Positions 16,186 to 25,599 of a DNA stretch of 44,376 nt are shown piece after piece. The notes below the pieces were generated by a model. That model saw only the letters and a list, made by a program, of their open reading frames with translations. It was not told where the DNA came from and made no database searches. Source of the DNA: Nocardia vaccinii NBRC 15922. GTDB lineage: Bacteria > Actinomycetota > Actinomycetes > Mycobacteriales > Mycobacteriaceae. The stretch spans positions 1-44,376 of the forward strand of contig NZ_BDCC01000045.1 of the NCBI RefSeq assembly GCF_001613305.1, written 5' to 3'. The position numbers and the translations under genes are program-made. Each line of letters starts with the position of its first letter. Position 1 is the first letter of the stretch.

Positions 16186-19100
16186 TCACCCGATCGGATC
16201 GTCCTCGTCGGCGGTTCCGGCGAGCGGGGTCGCGGTGATGAGGGCGGCGAGTTCGTCCGGGCCCGGCAGGTCCGGCGGAGCGATGGTTCGGCCCGTGCGG
16301 ACGTAATGGAATGCGGCGCTGGTCCTTTCGAGCATCTCCGATTCGAGGGCGCCGGTGCGGGCGGCCATCAGGCGGGCCCAGGCCAGGCGGTAGACCGCCA
16401 GCTGCATCGCCACCGACTGCTCCTGAGCGCGAGCCGGCTCCGCGCCGGTCTTCCAGTCCACCACCAGCCAGCGACCGCCGGGTTCCGGGAAAACCGCGTC
16501 CATCCGGCCCCGGATGAGTGTTCCCGCAACGGAAGTCTCGAAGGCCACCTCGACCTCGACCGGATTGCGGTTGGCCCACGACGAGGACAGGAACGCCTCC
16601 TGTAGCCGAGTGAGTTCGGCATCGGCTTCGTCCGGATCCTCCGCACCGGACAGCACGTCCAGGTCCAGCAGCTGACCCGCCCCGAACCACCGCTGCAACC
16701 AGGCGTGGAACGCGGTGCCGCGGCGCGCGAACGGGCTGGGCGGATACGGCAGCGGACGACGCAGCCGCGCGGCCAGTTTCGCCGGATCGGCGCGCAACTC
16801 GACCAGCGATGTGGCGGGCAGCTGTGCGGGCAGTTCCACCTCGCTGATCGGATCGGCGGCGGCGAAATGCTCGGCGAGCAGGGCATCAACGTCGGCGGAC
16901 CAGCCTTCGGGATCGTCGTCGGGATCATCCATGCTGGCGAAATCCGCATCGCCGGTGTCGAATTCAGGCGATTCCGGCTCCTCCGGAAGGTCGTCCGGAT
17001 CAGCGAAGAGGGCCAATTGCCACGCTGGACCTCCGGATTCGGGGACACTGTCATCATCGGCCGCAACCGCTGCCGATCCGGCACCGAGTCCACCCGCACC
17101 GTCATCGACAGCGGCCGAATTCCGGATACGAACCGGCCCCTTCCCGTAATCCGCCTGTCCGCCGGGCGATCCGACAACGCCGCCCCTCCCGCCGGTAGCG
17201 GAGTTACGCGAGCCCGCACCCGCCGGCGCGGCGATATCCGCGACAGTCTCCGCGGTGAACTCACTTTCGGGTGGCAGGTCCGCGAGCGCGGCGCGCACGA
17301 GCGTCGCTCCCGACTCCAGGGCGCTGCGGCGCTTACCGAGGGGGTCGCGGGGCCAGGTCGCGCTGGGCGGGTCGTCGGTGAACGGGTTGGCCGCGTCGGG
17401 GGGCGGCGCCTGGTCCCAGCGGTCGATGCGGACGGCGGTGGCCAGATCGGTACCGGGAACCTCGGTGGCGTGTTTCAGCTCGAGCAGGAAATCCGAGGGC
17501 CCCTTCGGAGTGGAACCGGTCTCGGCCCAGTGGTGTGCCGAAACGAACAGGGCGCGTTCGGTTCTGGTGAGCGCGACGTAGAACAGCCGGCGTTCCTCGT
17601 CGGTCCGGCGACGAGCCAGCGCGTCCTTGTGCTCCTTGATGGCCCGTTCCAGTTCTGCCCGGTCGTAGAGGCCGGACAGGTCCAGGACCGGCACGCCGTC
17701 GCGGGCGTCCTCGCGCTGCCGGTCACCGCGCAGCGAGGTGGGCAGTTCGGCGAGCGCGCCGAGCCAGGTTCCGGCCGCGGCGCCCGAGGGGAAGACGGAA
17801 CGCACGACGTGCGGAACGGCCACCACCTCCCATTCCAGTCCCTTGGCGGCGTGCACGGTCAGCACCTGCACACGATCGCGGGCGACCTCGACTTCGCCGG
17901 GCTCCAAACCGTTCTCGACCTCCTCGGCCGCGGCGAGAAAGGTCAGCAGGCCGGTCAGGCTCGCCCGGTGATCGCCGGCATACCCCGCGACGACCTCGGC
18001 GAAGGCATCCAGATGTTCGCGCCCCGCACCGCCACCCGCCGCCGCGCGACGCGCCTGGGTCTCCACACCGACCCCGATGGTGCGCTCCACGTCGGCGACC
18101 AGTTCGGGCAGCGATTGGCCACCGCGCTCGCGCAGGGCGGCCAATTCCTGCCCCAGTGCCTCGATCCGCCGGTATCCGGAATCCGAATAGTGCTCCGGCG
18201 CACCGGGATCGGCGATCGCATCGGCCAGCCCGGCGCGTTCGGCGGGTTCGGGTGCGACGGTGTGCAACGCCTCGGCGAGGGCCGCGGCATCGGTGATCGC
18301 GGCGGCCTGTTCCGGCGGGCGGGTGATGGACAGGTCCCGGGCGCGACGTGCCAGCGCGGCCAGATCGGTGACTCCGATCCGCCAGCGGGCCCCGGTCAGA
18401 ATGCGCATGGCCGCGCTCCCGGCCGCGGGGTCGGCGATCAGGCGCAACGTCGCGACCACATCGGCGACCTCGGGCGTGGCCAGCAATCCGCCCAGGCCGA
18501 CGATCTCCACCGGTAATCCCCGCTCGCGCAACGCTTCCGCCAGTCCGGGCGCGTCGGCGTTGCGCCGCACCAGCACCGCCGAGGTCGGCGGCGCGGCGCC
18601 GACGTCGGCATGGGCCTCCCACTGCGCGGCGATCCGCTCGGCGATCCATTCCCGTTCGTCCGCAACGGTTTCGGTGAGCGCGAGGGCCACCGCACCGGGA
18701 ACCGCGCCGGGTCTGGGCCGCAGCGCGTCGACGCTCACCCCGCCCTCGGTGTGCCGCAGCGGTTCGGCAACCAGATTCGCCAGGTCCAGCGCCTCGGGCG
18801 GATTGCGCCAGCTGGTCAGCAGCGGCAGGATCGGCGCGGGAACACCCGGAGCACTGGGGAAATCGGTCGCGAACCGCGGCAGATTCGCCGCCGACGCGCC
18901 ACGCCAGCCGTAGATGGACTGCATCGGATCGCCCACCGCGGTCACGGCCAGCCGTCGCGTTACTTCGGATTCAGCCGAAATATTCTCAGCACCAACCACA
19001 TTCATTTCGGACCCGGTCGGGGCACCGGCCGCATCGGGATCTCCGAACAGCGCGGCGAGCAGAATGCGCTGCGCGTGACCGGTGTCCTGGTACTCGTCGA

Positions 19101-19971
19101 GCAGGACGACACCGAGCCGGCCGCGCTCGGCCGCGCCGACCTCCGGATGTTCGGCTGCCAGGCGGGCCGCCAGTGACATTTGGGAACCGAAATCCAGTGC
19201 GCCCCTGCGACGTAACTCCTCGGCCAGGCGTCGCACCAGTGGCAGCAGGGCCACGCGTTCGGTCTGCACGGCGATGATGTTCTGCAGTTCCTGACTCGGC
19301 CCGCCGCGCTGACGCGGCCCCTTCGGCAGGGTGTAGACCAGCTTCTCCAGTTCGGTGTGCGCCTGCACGAGTTGCTCGGGTTCCACCAGATGTTCGGCCA
19401 GTTGTCCGGCGAGCGCGAGCACGGCCTCGGTGACCGAGACGGGGGTGCGCTGGGTTTCCAGATCGCCATCCCAGGTGGTGACCACCCGATGAGCAAGCTG
19501 CCACAGCTGCGTCTCGGTCAGCAATGTCGCGGACGGCTCCACCGGAAGCAGCAGTCCGTACTCGCCGAGCAGGCGTCCCGCATACGAGTGATAGGTGCTG
19601 ATCTCCGGTTCCGACCCGGTCAGCAGGCCGCGCAGCCGCCCGGTCGGATCGATCTCGCGCAGCAGCGGTGATCCGGCCAGCCGCGCGAGCCGGGTGCGGA
19701 TGCGCGTGGTCAACTGCTGCGCGGCCTTGCGGGTGAAGGTAAGGCCGAGAACAGCATCGGGGACCACCAGACCGTTGGCGACCATCCACACCACGCGAGC
19801 GGCCATGGTCTCGGTCTTACCGGCGCCCGCGCCCGCGACCACCAACGTCGGGCCGGGCGGCGCGGCGATCACCGCGGCCTGCTCGTCGGTCGGCGGCGGC
19901 AGCCCGAGCGCGTCGGCCAGCTGCCACGGCGTGATGCCGCGACGACCGGTCGGATCGCCGGGCCCGCTCAC
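16186..19971 (-). CDS. adnB: AdnB helicase-nuclease subunit
   Basis: 1261 aa, the downstream gene of the AdnAB pair. N-terminal SF1 motor: GAGAGKT with Lys52, LLDEYQDT, GDPMQSIYGWRGA and VQVLTVHAAKGLEWE. The C-terminus has a RecB-family nuclease core with RGRMDAVF and VVDWKTG. AdnAB resects double-strand breaks in mycolata in place of RecBCD; AdnB is the main translocating motor. A disordered, Gly/Ala- then Asp/Glu-rich linker of about 130 residues joins motor and nuclease, making it longer than the mycobacterial protein (about 1100 aa). Its GTG start overlaps the adnA stop (GTGA), so translation is coupled. Confidence 0.94.
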   Translation of the reverse strand: MSGPGDPTGRRGITPWQLADALGLPPPTDEQAAVIAAPPGPTLVVAGAGAGKTETMAARVVWMVANGLVVPDAVLGLTFTRKAAQQLTTRIRTRLARLAGSPLLREIDPTGRLRGLLTGSEPEISTYHSYAGRLLGEYGLLLPVEPSATLLTETQLWQLAHRVVTTWDGDLETQRTPVSVTEAVLALAGQLAEHLVEPEQLVQAHTELEKLVYTLPKGPRQRGGPSQELQNIIAVQTERVALLPLVRRLAEELRRRGALDFGSQMSLAARLAAEHPEVGAAERGRLGVVLLDEYQDTGHAQRILLAALFGDPDAAGAPTGSEMNVVGAENISAESEVTRRLAVTAVGDPMQSIYGWRGASAANLPRFATDFPSAPGVPAPILPLLTSWRNPPEALDLANLVAEPLRHTEGGVSVDALRPRPGAVPGAVALALTETVADEREWIAERIAAQWEAHADVGAAPPTSAVLVRRNADAPGLAEALRERGLPVEIVGLGGLLATPEVADVVATLRLIADPAAGSAAMRILTGARWRIGVTDLAALARRARDLSITRPPEQAAAITDAAALAEALHTVAPEPAERAGLADAIADPGAPEHYSDSGYRRIEALGQELAALRERGGQSLPELVADVERTIGVGVETQARRAAAGGGAGREHLDAFAEVVAGYAGDHRASLTGLLTFLAAAEEVENGLEPGEVEVARDRVQVLTVHAAKGLEWEVVAVPHVVRSVFPSGAAAGTWLGALAELPTSLRGDRQREDARDGVPVLDLSGLYDRAELERAIKEHKDALARRRTDEERRLFYVALTRTERALFVSAHHWAETGSTPKGPSDFLLELKHATEVPGTDLATAVRIDRWDQAPPPDAANPFTDDPPSATWPRDPLGKRRSALESGATLVRAALADLPPESEFTAETVADIAAPAGAGSRNSATGGRGGVVGSPGGQADYGKGPVRIRNSAAVDDGAGGLGAGSAAVAADDDSVPESGGPAWQLALFADPDDLPEEPESPEFDTGDADFASMDDPDDDPEGWSADVDALLAEHFAAADPISEVELPAQLPATSLVELRADPAKLAARLRRPLPYPPSPFARRGTAFHAWLQRWFGAGQLLDLDVLSGAEDPDEADAELTRLQEAFLSSSWANRNPVEVEVAFETSVAGTLIRGRMDAVFPEPGGRWLVVDWKTGAEPARAQEQSVAMQLAVYRLAWARLMAARTGALESEMLERTSAAFHYVRTGRTIAPPDLPGPDELAALITATPLAGTADEDDPIG

Positions 19972-22900
19972 TCCTCGGTCACCTGGCGCCCCGAATCCTG
20001 AACCGGGCAGCTGCCCGCGACCGTACAGTGGCGGCAGCCGTCATTGCGGACGGCCAGATAGCCCGGACCGCGGGTGGCCGCGGCAGCATCGTGAATGGTG
20101 TTGCGCCACTGCTGAATCGACTCGTCGTCCAGTGCGGTCTGCAGTCGCTGTGCGGCCCCCTCCTTGGCACTGGGTTTGGCGACGTAGACCAGGCGCGCGC
20201 CGCCGGGCTGCGGATCCGCGCCGGTGTCGTCCAGTGCGCCCGCCGCGGCCGCCACCTGATAGGTCGCCAGCTGGGCATGGTCCTGGGCGGCCTGTTTGGA
20301 GATGGGCGTCTTCCCGGTCTTGACGTCGACGATCACGAAGCGCCCCAACGTATCCCGCTCCACCCGATCCACCCGGCCGCGGATGCGCACCGGATATTCG
20401 TCGGCGGTGCGAGCGGGCAGCACACAGTCCACGGGCACCTCCACCCCCAGCTGGGTCAGTTCGGCGCGGGTGTTGCGCAACCACTCCAGGAAGGTGTCCA
20501 GCATGCTCTCGGTACGGCGCAGATCCAGGCGGGAATGCCAGCTGTGCGGGCCGTCCTCGTCCGAACCGGGATCCACCGCCTTCCACGCGCGCACCAGTGC
20601 CGCCTTGACCTCGGCCTCGGTGACCTGCCCGGCCAGCGCCTGCACCAGGGTGTGCACCAGACTCCCCTTCACCGCATAGGGATTCTCCCCGTCGTTGCCG
20701 CCGTGCCGTTCCAGCGCCCAGCGCAGCGGGCAGGTCTTCAGCAGTTCCACCGTGGACGGGGACAATGCGACCGGGCCCTCGTCCTGACCCCACAGCGGCA
20801 GTTGGGAGCTGAGTTCGGCGGTGCCGTACCAGTCGTCGGGGTGCGCGCCGCGAACCCGTGCGCGGGCCAGCCGGGCGAGCTGACGCGCCGCACGGTCGCG
20901 ACGTAGCGAGGTTTCTTCGGGATCGCATGCCACCGTGCGCAATTCGGCGATCAACGCCTGCATGACCAGGGCCCGTCCAGGATCCACCGGTGGCGGGATG
21001 CGGCCCGGCTCACCGGATGCGGCGTCGGCGTCGAGTTCGGCCAGGAAGCGCGACGGCACCAGATCGCGGTCGCCCGAGACGGATTCGACTGCCGTCACCA
21101 GCAGCGAGCGCCGCGCCCGGCTGCACGCGAGCAGCAGCAGCCGCCGCTCCTCGGCCAGAATGGGCGCGGACCGGCTGAGCTGCTCCCCCGGAAAGCCCAC
21201 TCCGGCAAGCAGGTCCACCAGATCCTCGACGCCCAGCAGGGTTCCGCGTGGACGCAGATTCGGCCAGATCCCCTCCTGCACACCGGCGACGGCGACCACA
21301 TCCCATTCCCGGCCCGCCGCGGTGTGCGCGCTGACGATCGCGACCGCGCCGCCGGGATCGGTGAGCGGCGCCGAATCCTGTGGAATCTCCTGCTGCTCCA
21401 GATATTCGACGAACCCCTCGACGGTCGCGCGGGGCAGTCGATCCACATAGCCCGCGGCGGCGTCGAACAATCCCACCGCGGCATCCAGATCGCGATCGGC
21501 CTGCAGCGCACCCGCACCGCCGCGCTCGGACTGCGCGACCCAGCGTCGCTCCAGACGCGAGGCCGTCCACAGCGCCCACAGCACATCCTCGAGCCCCGCG
21601 CCCCGCCGCAACGCCTTGTCCGCCCGCCGCACCGCGGCCAGCACCCGCCGCAGCGGCGCGGATTCCACCTCGGTCAGCCGTTCCGGTATCGACGCGTCGC
21701 CGGTCCCGACGATCAGATCACGCAGCACCTGCGCCGAGGACCGATCCAGCTCCGCGAACCGATCGGAATCCATGGTGGCGTCGTCTGACCGGCCGGATGC
21801 CTTTGCCGCGGAGGCGGATTCGGCGTCACCACCCGACTCGGCCGCCGTGCGCGCATGTTGTCCGGCCGCGTCGCCGGCTGTTGCTACGGCGGCAGAATTC
21901 GATTCACCCGGGATTTCGGAATCCGCCGGCTCGAGCGGCGGCCGATCGGCGGCCCACGGATCGGACGGGTCCTCGCGACGGGCGCGCTCGAGGATGGTGC
22001 GGCGCACACCGCGGCGCAGGCGGCGCAGGCTGATCTGATCGGCTCCGCCCAGGGGGCCGGTGAGCAGATCGAGGGCGTCGTCCTCGGTGAACAGGTCGGG
22101 GCGGTCCCGGGTCGCGGCGAGCAGGGCCCGCAAGGCCAGCAGCATCCAGCCGGCACCGCGTCGACGTGCCAGTGGCACATCCGGTTTCGGTTGCAGCACA
22201 GGGACTCCCGCGGCCAGCAGAGCACGCCGCAGCGGAGCGAGCGACAACGGCACCGACCGCACCACGACCGCCATCCGCGACCAGGGCACCCCGCCGGTCA
22301 GATGTGCGCGCCGCAGATGGTCGGCGATCAGCGCAGCCTCCTTCGCCGGAGTCGTCAGCACCCGCACCGCGAAATTCGCCTCCGCGTACTCAGCGGCCGT
22401 GAGGCCGGGCTGCGCGGTGCCGACCCCGGAACCCGTGGCGCCGGCGTGCCCGGCCTCCGAATCCTCGAAACCAGCCGCCTTCCCGGCACCGGCCCGCTGC
22501 CCGAATTCCGCGGTACCGAACGGCGTCTCGGAATCCGGTGCTCGTGCGGGCGCATCGGGGCGGCGGGCGGCCCGGCCCGGCATGCGGCTGCGGATGCGGG
22601 CTACCGCCTCATCGATAACCGGGGCGGCCCTGTGGTTGTCCTGCAACAGGATTCGACGCTCGTGCCGGGTCTCCAGATCGGTGAGGAACTGCGGATCCGC
22701 ACCGCGGAACGTGTAGACGGCCTGGTCGGGATCTCCCGCGACGACGGTGGTCGCGCCGCCGCCTCCGATGACGCGAATCAATTGCGCCGCAAGCGGATCC
22801 AAATGCTGCGCGTCGTCCACGAGCAGGTGGTGGATGCGGCTGCGTTCGGCGTCGAGCAGGCGTGGTTCCATCGCGAGCGCGTCCAGGGCCGCGCCGACCA

Positions 22901-23678
22901 GCTCCGCGGCGTCGAGAGCGGGCGCACTCGCCTCCGGGGCCTCGATGCCGACCGACCAGCGCAGCAGCATGGCCTGCTCATATCGTTCGGCGAAACGTCC
23001 GGCGGCCTCCCATTCGGGCCGATCGTGCATGCGGCCCAGGTCGATCAGGTCCTCGGGGCCCAGGCCGCGTTCGGTGGCGCGCAACATCAGATCGCGCAGC
23101 TGCTCGGCGAAACCGAGGGTTCCCAGCGCCGGATGCAGACGCTGTGGCCACAGATCCATCGCACCGCCGTACGGGCCGCCGGGCCCGGCCTGGATGTCCT
23201 CCAGTTCGCCGCGCAGCATCTCGCGCAGGACGACGTCCTGTTCGGCGCCGGTCAGCAGCCGGGGCGGCGGATTGCCGTTCGCCTCGGCCTGCATGCGCAC
23301 GATCGCGAAGGCGTAGGAGTGCACCGTGCGCACCAGCGGCTCGCGCGTCGCACCCGGCACACCGCCGACGATATCGTCGGCGCCGGCCGAAACCTGCCGG
23401 GTGACGGCGTTGCGCACCCGCAGCGCGGCCTGTTTCGAATGGGTCAGCAGCAGGATCGATTCCGGATCCGCACCCGCGGCGATCCGGTCGGCGGCGATAT
23501 CGATCAGCAGCGAGGTCTTACCCGTGCCCGGCCCGCCCAGCACCTGCCAGGGCCGCCAGCCCGGATCCGCGCTCGTACCGCGCGCGAACAGCATCCGGAC
23601 ATCGGCGCCCCATTCCCGCGGGCGGGGGGCCGTCTCGCCACGGCGCACCAATCGCACCGGGCTATCCGATCGCATCAC
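19968..23678 (-). CDS. adnA: AdnA helicase-nuclease subunit
   Basis: 1236 aa. N-terminal UvrD-like motor with GGPGTGKT (Lys54), GDPDQAVYTFRGADPQF and a C-terminal RecB-type nuclease with GRVDRVERD and IVDVKTGKT. Four cysteines frame the nuclease: TCPLRW upstream and CRHC...GSC near the end, the pattern of an iron-sulfur nuclease. It pairs with AdnB for DNA end resection. Two low-complexity insertions, about 60-80 residues each, lie in the middle and make it longer than mycobacterial AdnA (about 1055 aa). GTG and ATG start codons are adjacent and no Shine-Dalgarno is evident. Confidence 0.93.
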   Translation of the reverse strand: MMRSDSPVRLVRRGETAPRPREWGADVRMLFARGTSADPGWRPWQVLGGPGTGKTSLLIDIAADRIAAGADPESILLLTHSKQAALRVRNAVTRQVSAGADDIVGGVPGATREPLVRTVHSYAFAIVRMQAEANGNPPPRLLTGAEQDVVLREMLRGELEDIQAGPGGPYGGAMDLWPQRLHPALGTLGFAEQLRDLMLRATERGLGPEDLIDLGRMHDRPEWEAAGRFAERYEQAMLLRWSVGIEAPEASAPALDAAELVGAALDALAMEPRLLDAERSRIHHLLVDDAQHLDPLAAQLIRVIGGGGATTVVAGDPDQAVYTFRGADPQFLTDLETRHERRILLQDNHRAAPVIDEAVARIRSRMPGRAARRPDAPARAPDSETPFGTAEFGQRAGAGKAAGFEDSEAGHAGATGSGVGTAQPGLTAAEYAEANFAVRVLTTPAKEAALIADHLRRAHLTGGVPWSRMAVVVRSVPLSLAPLRRALLAAGVPVLQPKPDVPLARRRGAGWMLLALRALLAATRDRPDLFTEDDALDLLTGPLGGADQISLRRLRRGVRRTILERARREDPSDPWAADRPPLEPADSEIPGESNSAAVATAGDAAGQHARTAAESGGDAESASAAKASGRSDDATMDSDRFAELDRSSAQVLRDLIVGTGDASIPERLTEVESAPLRRVLAAVRRADKALRRGAGLEDVLWALWTASRLERRWVAQSERGGAGALQADRDLDAAVGLFDAAAGYVDRLPRATVEGFVEYLEQQEIPQDSAPLTDPGGAVAIVSAHTAAGREWDVVAVAGVQEGIWPNLRPRGTLLGVEDLVDLLAGVGFPGEQLSRSAPILAEERRLLLLACSRARRSLLVTAVESVSGDRDLVPSRFLAELDADAASGEPGRIPPPVDPGRALVMQALIAELRTVACDPEETSLRRDRAARQLARLARARVRGAHPDDWYGTAELSSQLPLWGQDEGPVALSPSTVELLKTCPLRWALERHGGNDGENPYAVKGSLVHTLVQALAGQVTEAEVKAALVRAWKAVDPGSDEDGPHSWHSRLDLRRTESMLDTFLEWLRNTRAELTQLGVEVPVDCVLPARTADEYPVRIRGRVDRVERDTLGRFVIVDVKTGKTPISKQAAQDHAQLATYQVAAAAGALDDTGADPQPGGARLVYVAKPSAKEGAAQRLQTALDDESIQQWRNTIHDAAAATRGPGYLAVRNDGCRHCTVAGSCPVQDSGRQVTEE

Positions 23679-24220
23679 GACCGCTATTTCAACAGACGAG
23701 GCCGACAGGAATTATTTCGCCACAGCAAATCGCCAGGTCCAGGGCATGCGTATCCGTCCTGTGATCGACCTCCCGAGTTCCCGCGGACCCGTCCGCGACC
23801 CGAATTCGCCCAACCACCGCGCCCGCCGCTCGAGCCCCGGAAGAGCAGCGCGTATCCCGTCTCGCATACATTGCGCGCAGCCCACATTCCGGTATTCGAG
23901 AAGCCGACGACCGATCGCATCCCATGTTCGGCAATGCCGTCGAACCGTGATTCGCGCCGACCCCGGGAGCAATCATCCGGCGCGCCTCGGTCCCCGGTGA
24001 ACCGAATCCGCGCCGAGGACGGCGCGAGATCGGGGCATCTCACCGCCCAAGTCGCCGCGGCGACCTTCGCGAGCGCGCTGGTCGAGCGTCGCACTTGTCG
24101 GTGCTACCGGACACAATGGGGCTGTGCTCATGCCGCAGATTCATCGCATCGGTATCGGCCGGCCGATACCCGTCCCGGTCGAGTCGGTGCTCGCGGTACC
24201 CGGGCCGGGGTGTTGTTGAC
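23679..24220. other. Intergenic region, no gene recognised
   Basis: 542 bp between adnA and the divergent ATL gene. Several open frames of 60-140 codons exist on the minus strand, but their products are Arg-rich with no family resemblance or Shine-Dalgarno. Mycobacteria carry a lipase gene (lipV) in this interval as I recall; no remnant of a lipase motif is visible. Confidence 0.45.
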
Positions 24221-24520
24221 GTGCCGACCACAGACGCACAGATCGAGCGGGTACGTGAGCTGGTCGCGACGATTCCGCCTGGTCGGGTGAGTACCTACGG
24301 CGATATCGCGGCCGCGGCCGGATTGTCCACGCCGCGCACGGTCGGGTGGATCATGCGCACCGACTCCGCCGACCTGCCCTGGCACCGGGTGCTGCGGGCC
24401 GACGGGTCACCCGCACCGCATCTGGCGCATCGGCAACTGGCCCGGCTCGCCCTGGAAGGCTGCCCGATCCGCGGAGACCGGGTGGATTTGACGTCCGCGC
24501 GACATCGATTCGAGGACTGA
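24221..24520 (+). CDS. Alkyltransferase-like (ATL) DNA-binding protein
   Basis: 99 aa, the C-terminal DNA-binding fold of O6-alkylguanine transferases only. The helix-turn-helix region RVSTYGDIA carries the base-flipping Tyr26, and the arginine-finger region is TPRTVG. The acceptor motif PCHR is PWHR, with Trp54 replacing the catalytic Cys, so it cannot transfer alkyl groups. ATL proteins mark O6-alkylguanine lesions for nucleotide excision repair. GTG start; the longer upstream reading is not protein-like. Position after adnA matches Rv3204 of mycobacteria (from memory). Confidence 0.9.
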   Translation: MPTTDAQIERVRELVATIPPGRVSTYGDIAAAAGLSTPRTVGWIMRTDSADLPWHRVLRADGSPAPHLAHRQLARLALEGCPIRGDRVDLTSARHRFED

Positions 24521-24593
24521 ACGCCGCGCCCGAACACCGCGCGAACCGGACGAATCCACCCGTGAGACGAGGTGCGGAGGTTACCGTGGATTC

Positions 24594-25328
24594 ATGTCCA
24601 CCCGTTTGGCGTGCGTGGTGTTCGACGCGGCGCGACCGCGTCGGGTGGCCCGGTTCTGGGCCGAGTTGCTCGGGTGGGAGATAACCCTCGACCGGCCCGA
24701 CCAAGTCGACGTGGCCGCATCCGATCCGGACGCTCCCGATATCGCGCTGAGCTTCCTGCCCGCGCGGACGCTCGGGGCCGGGAAGAACCGCATCCATCTC
24801 GACCTGGCCAGCCGGTCGCTGGATCATCAAGGCGTACAGGTGGACCGGGCCTTGTCCCTGGGCGCGCGGCGGGTCGATATCGGGCAGGGCGCGGTGCCCT
24901 GGGCGGTCCTGGCCGACCCCGAGGACAACGAATTCTGTGTGCTGGAACCGCGCGAGGAGTACGTCGACACCGGCGCGATCGCCGCCATCGTCGTCGACAC
25001 CAGGGATCCGTCGCGGCTGGCCGCATTCTGGTCGACCGCCTCCGGTTGGCCGATCACCCACGAGCACAACCGCTACACGGGTATCCGCTCGGCCACCGCA
25101 CAGGGCCCCTGGCTGGAGTTCCTGCGCGCACAAGATGATCCGAAGGATCCGGGCCACCTGCACCTCGACCTGGTCCCCTTCCCCGCCGACGACCCGGCCC
25201 GCGAGATCGAGCGATTGTGCGCCGCCGGTGCGCGCACCTCCCGCCCCGCCGACTCCCCCACCGCGCCGATCACCCTGGCCGATCCGGAAACCTACGAGTT
25301 CCGCCTCCTGCGTCCGCACCGGGACTGA
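24594..25328 (+). CDS. Two-domain VOC (glyoxalase-like) protein
   Basis: 244 aa, made of two tandem VOC halves (about 1-120 and 126-244). Each half has the FWAELLGW / FWSTASGW type helix, an HLDL strand and a terminal E-F/L strand. NRIHLDL and GHLHLDL supply possible metal or ligand residues. VOC proteins include dioxygenases, isomerases and antibiotic-binding proteins; the substrate cannot be inferred. ATG start. Its last ~55 bp and the following ~40 bp are tandemly repeated just downstream. Confidence 0.85.
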   Translation: MSTRLACVVFDAARPRRVARFWAELLGWEITLDRPDQVDVAASDPDAPDIALSFLPARTLGAGKNRIHLDLASRSLDHQGVQVDRALSLGARRVDIGQGAVPWAVLADPEDNEFCVLEPREEYVDTGAIAAIVVDTRDPSRLAAFWSTASGWPITHEHNRYTGIRSATAQGPWLEFLRAQDDPKDPGHLHLDLVPFPADDPAREIERLCAAGARTSRPADSPTAPITLADPETYEFRLLRPHRD

Positions 25329-25493
25329 ACAACCACCACCAGCACGCACACCCTTCGGAACGCACACACCGCCAACCCCACACCCCACGGCACTCCCTGG
25401 CCGACCCGGAAACCCACGAGATCCGCCTCCTGCGTCCCCACCGGGACTGAACAACCACCACCAGCACGCACCCCCTTCCGAACACACGCACCG
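25275..25493. repeat. Tandem duplication of the VOC gene end and 3' flank
   Basis: Two copies of about 97 bp (25275-25371 and 25397-25493; 122-bp period), about 90% identical by eye. Each contains the final 18 codons, the stop and the same CA-rich trailer. Confidence 0.8.
25397..25450 (+). pseudogene. Duplicated C-terminal fragment of the VOC gene
   Basis: Encodes LADPETHEIRLLRPHRD and a stop, against LADPETYEFRLLRPHRD in the intact gene. It has no start or upstream domain, so it is a relic of an unequal duplication or of a lost paralogue. Confidence 0.6.
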
Positions 25494-25599
25494 GCCGCCC
25501 GCGGCCCCTCTTCTCGACGGGTGAGGCCTCGCTGTGACGTAGCCGTGTCGGCCGGACGAACTACGATCGGCGCATGAACTACCGCGCGGGTGAACGATC

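Noticed and set aside
16705..18516. A 603-codon plus-strand open frame within adnB
   Set aside because: Antisense shadow of the helicase gene; composition is unlike a protein.
19968..19971. Overlap of adnA stop and adnB start as a frameshift site
   Set aside because: It is an ordinary GTGA coupling overlap; both proteins are complete with their own N- and C-terminal domains.
23684..24094. Minus-strand open frames upstream of adnA
   Set aside because: Arg/Gly-rich, no motif, no ribosome site. A homologue search could reopen this.
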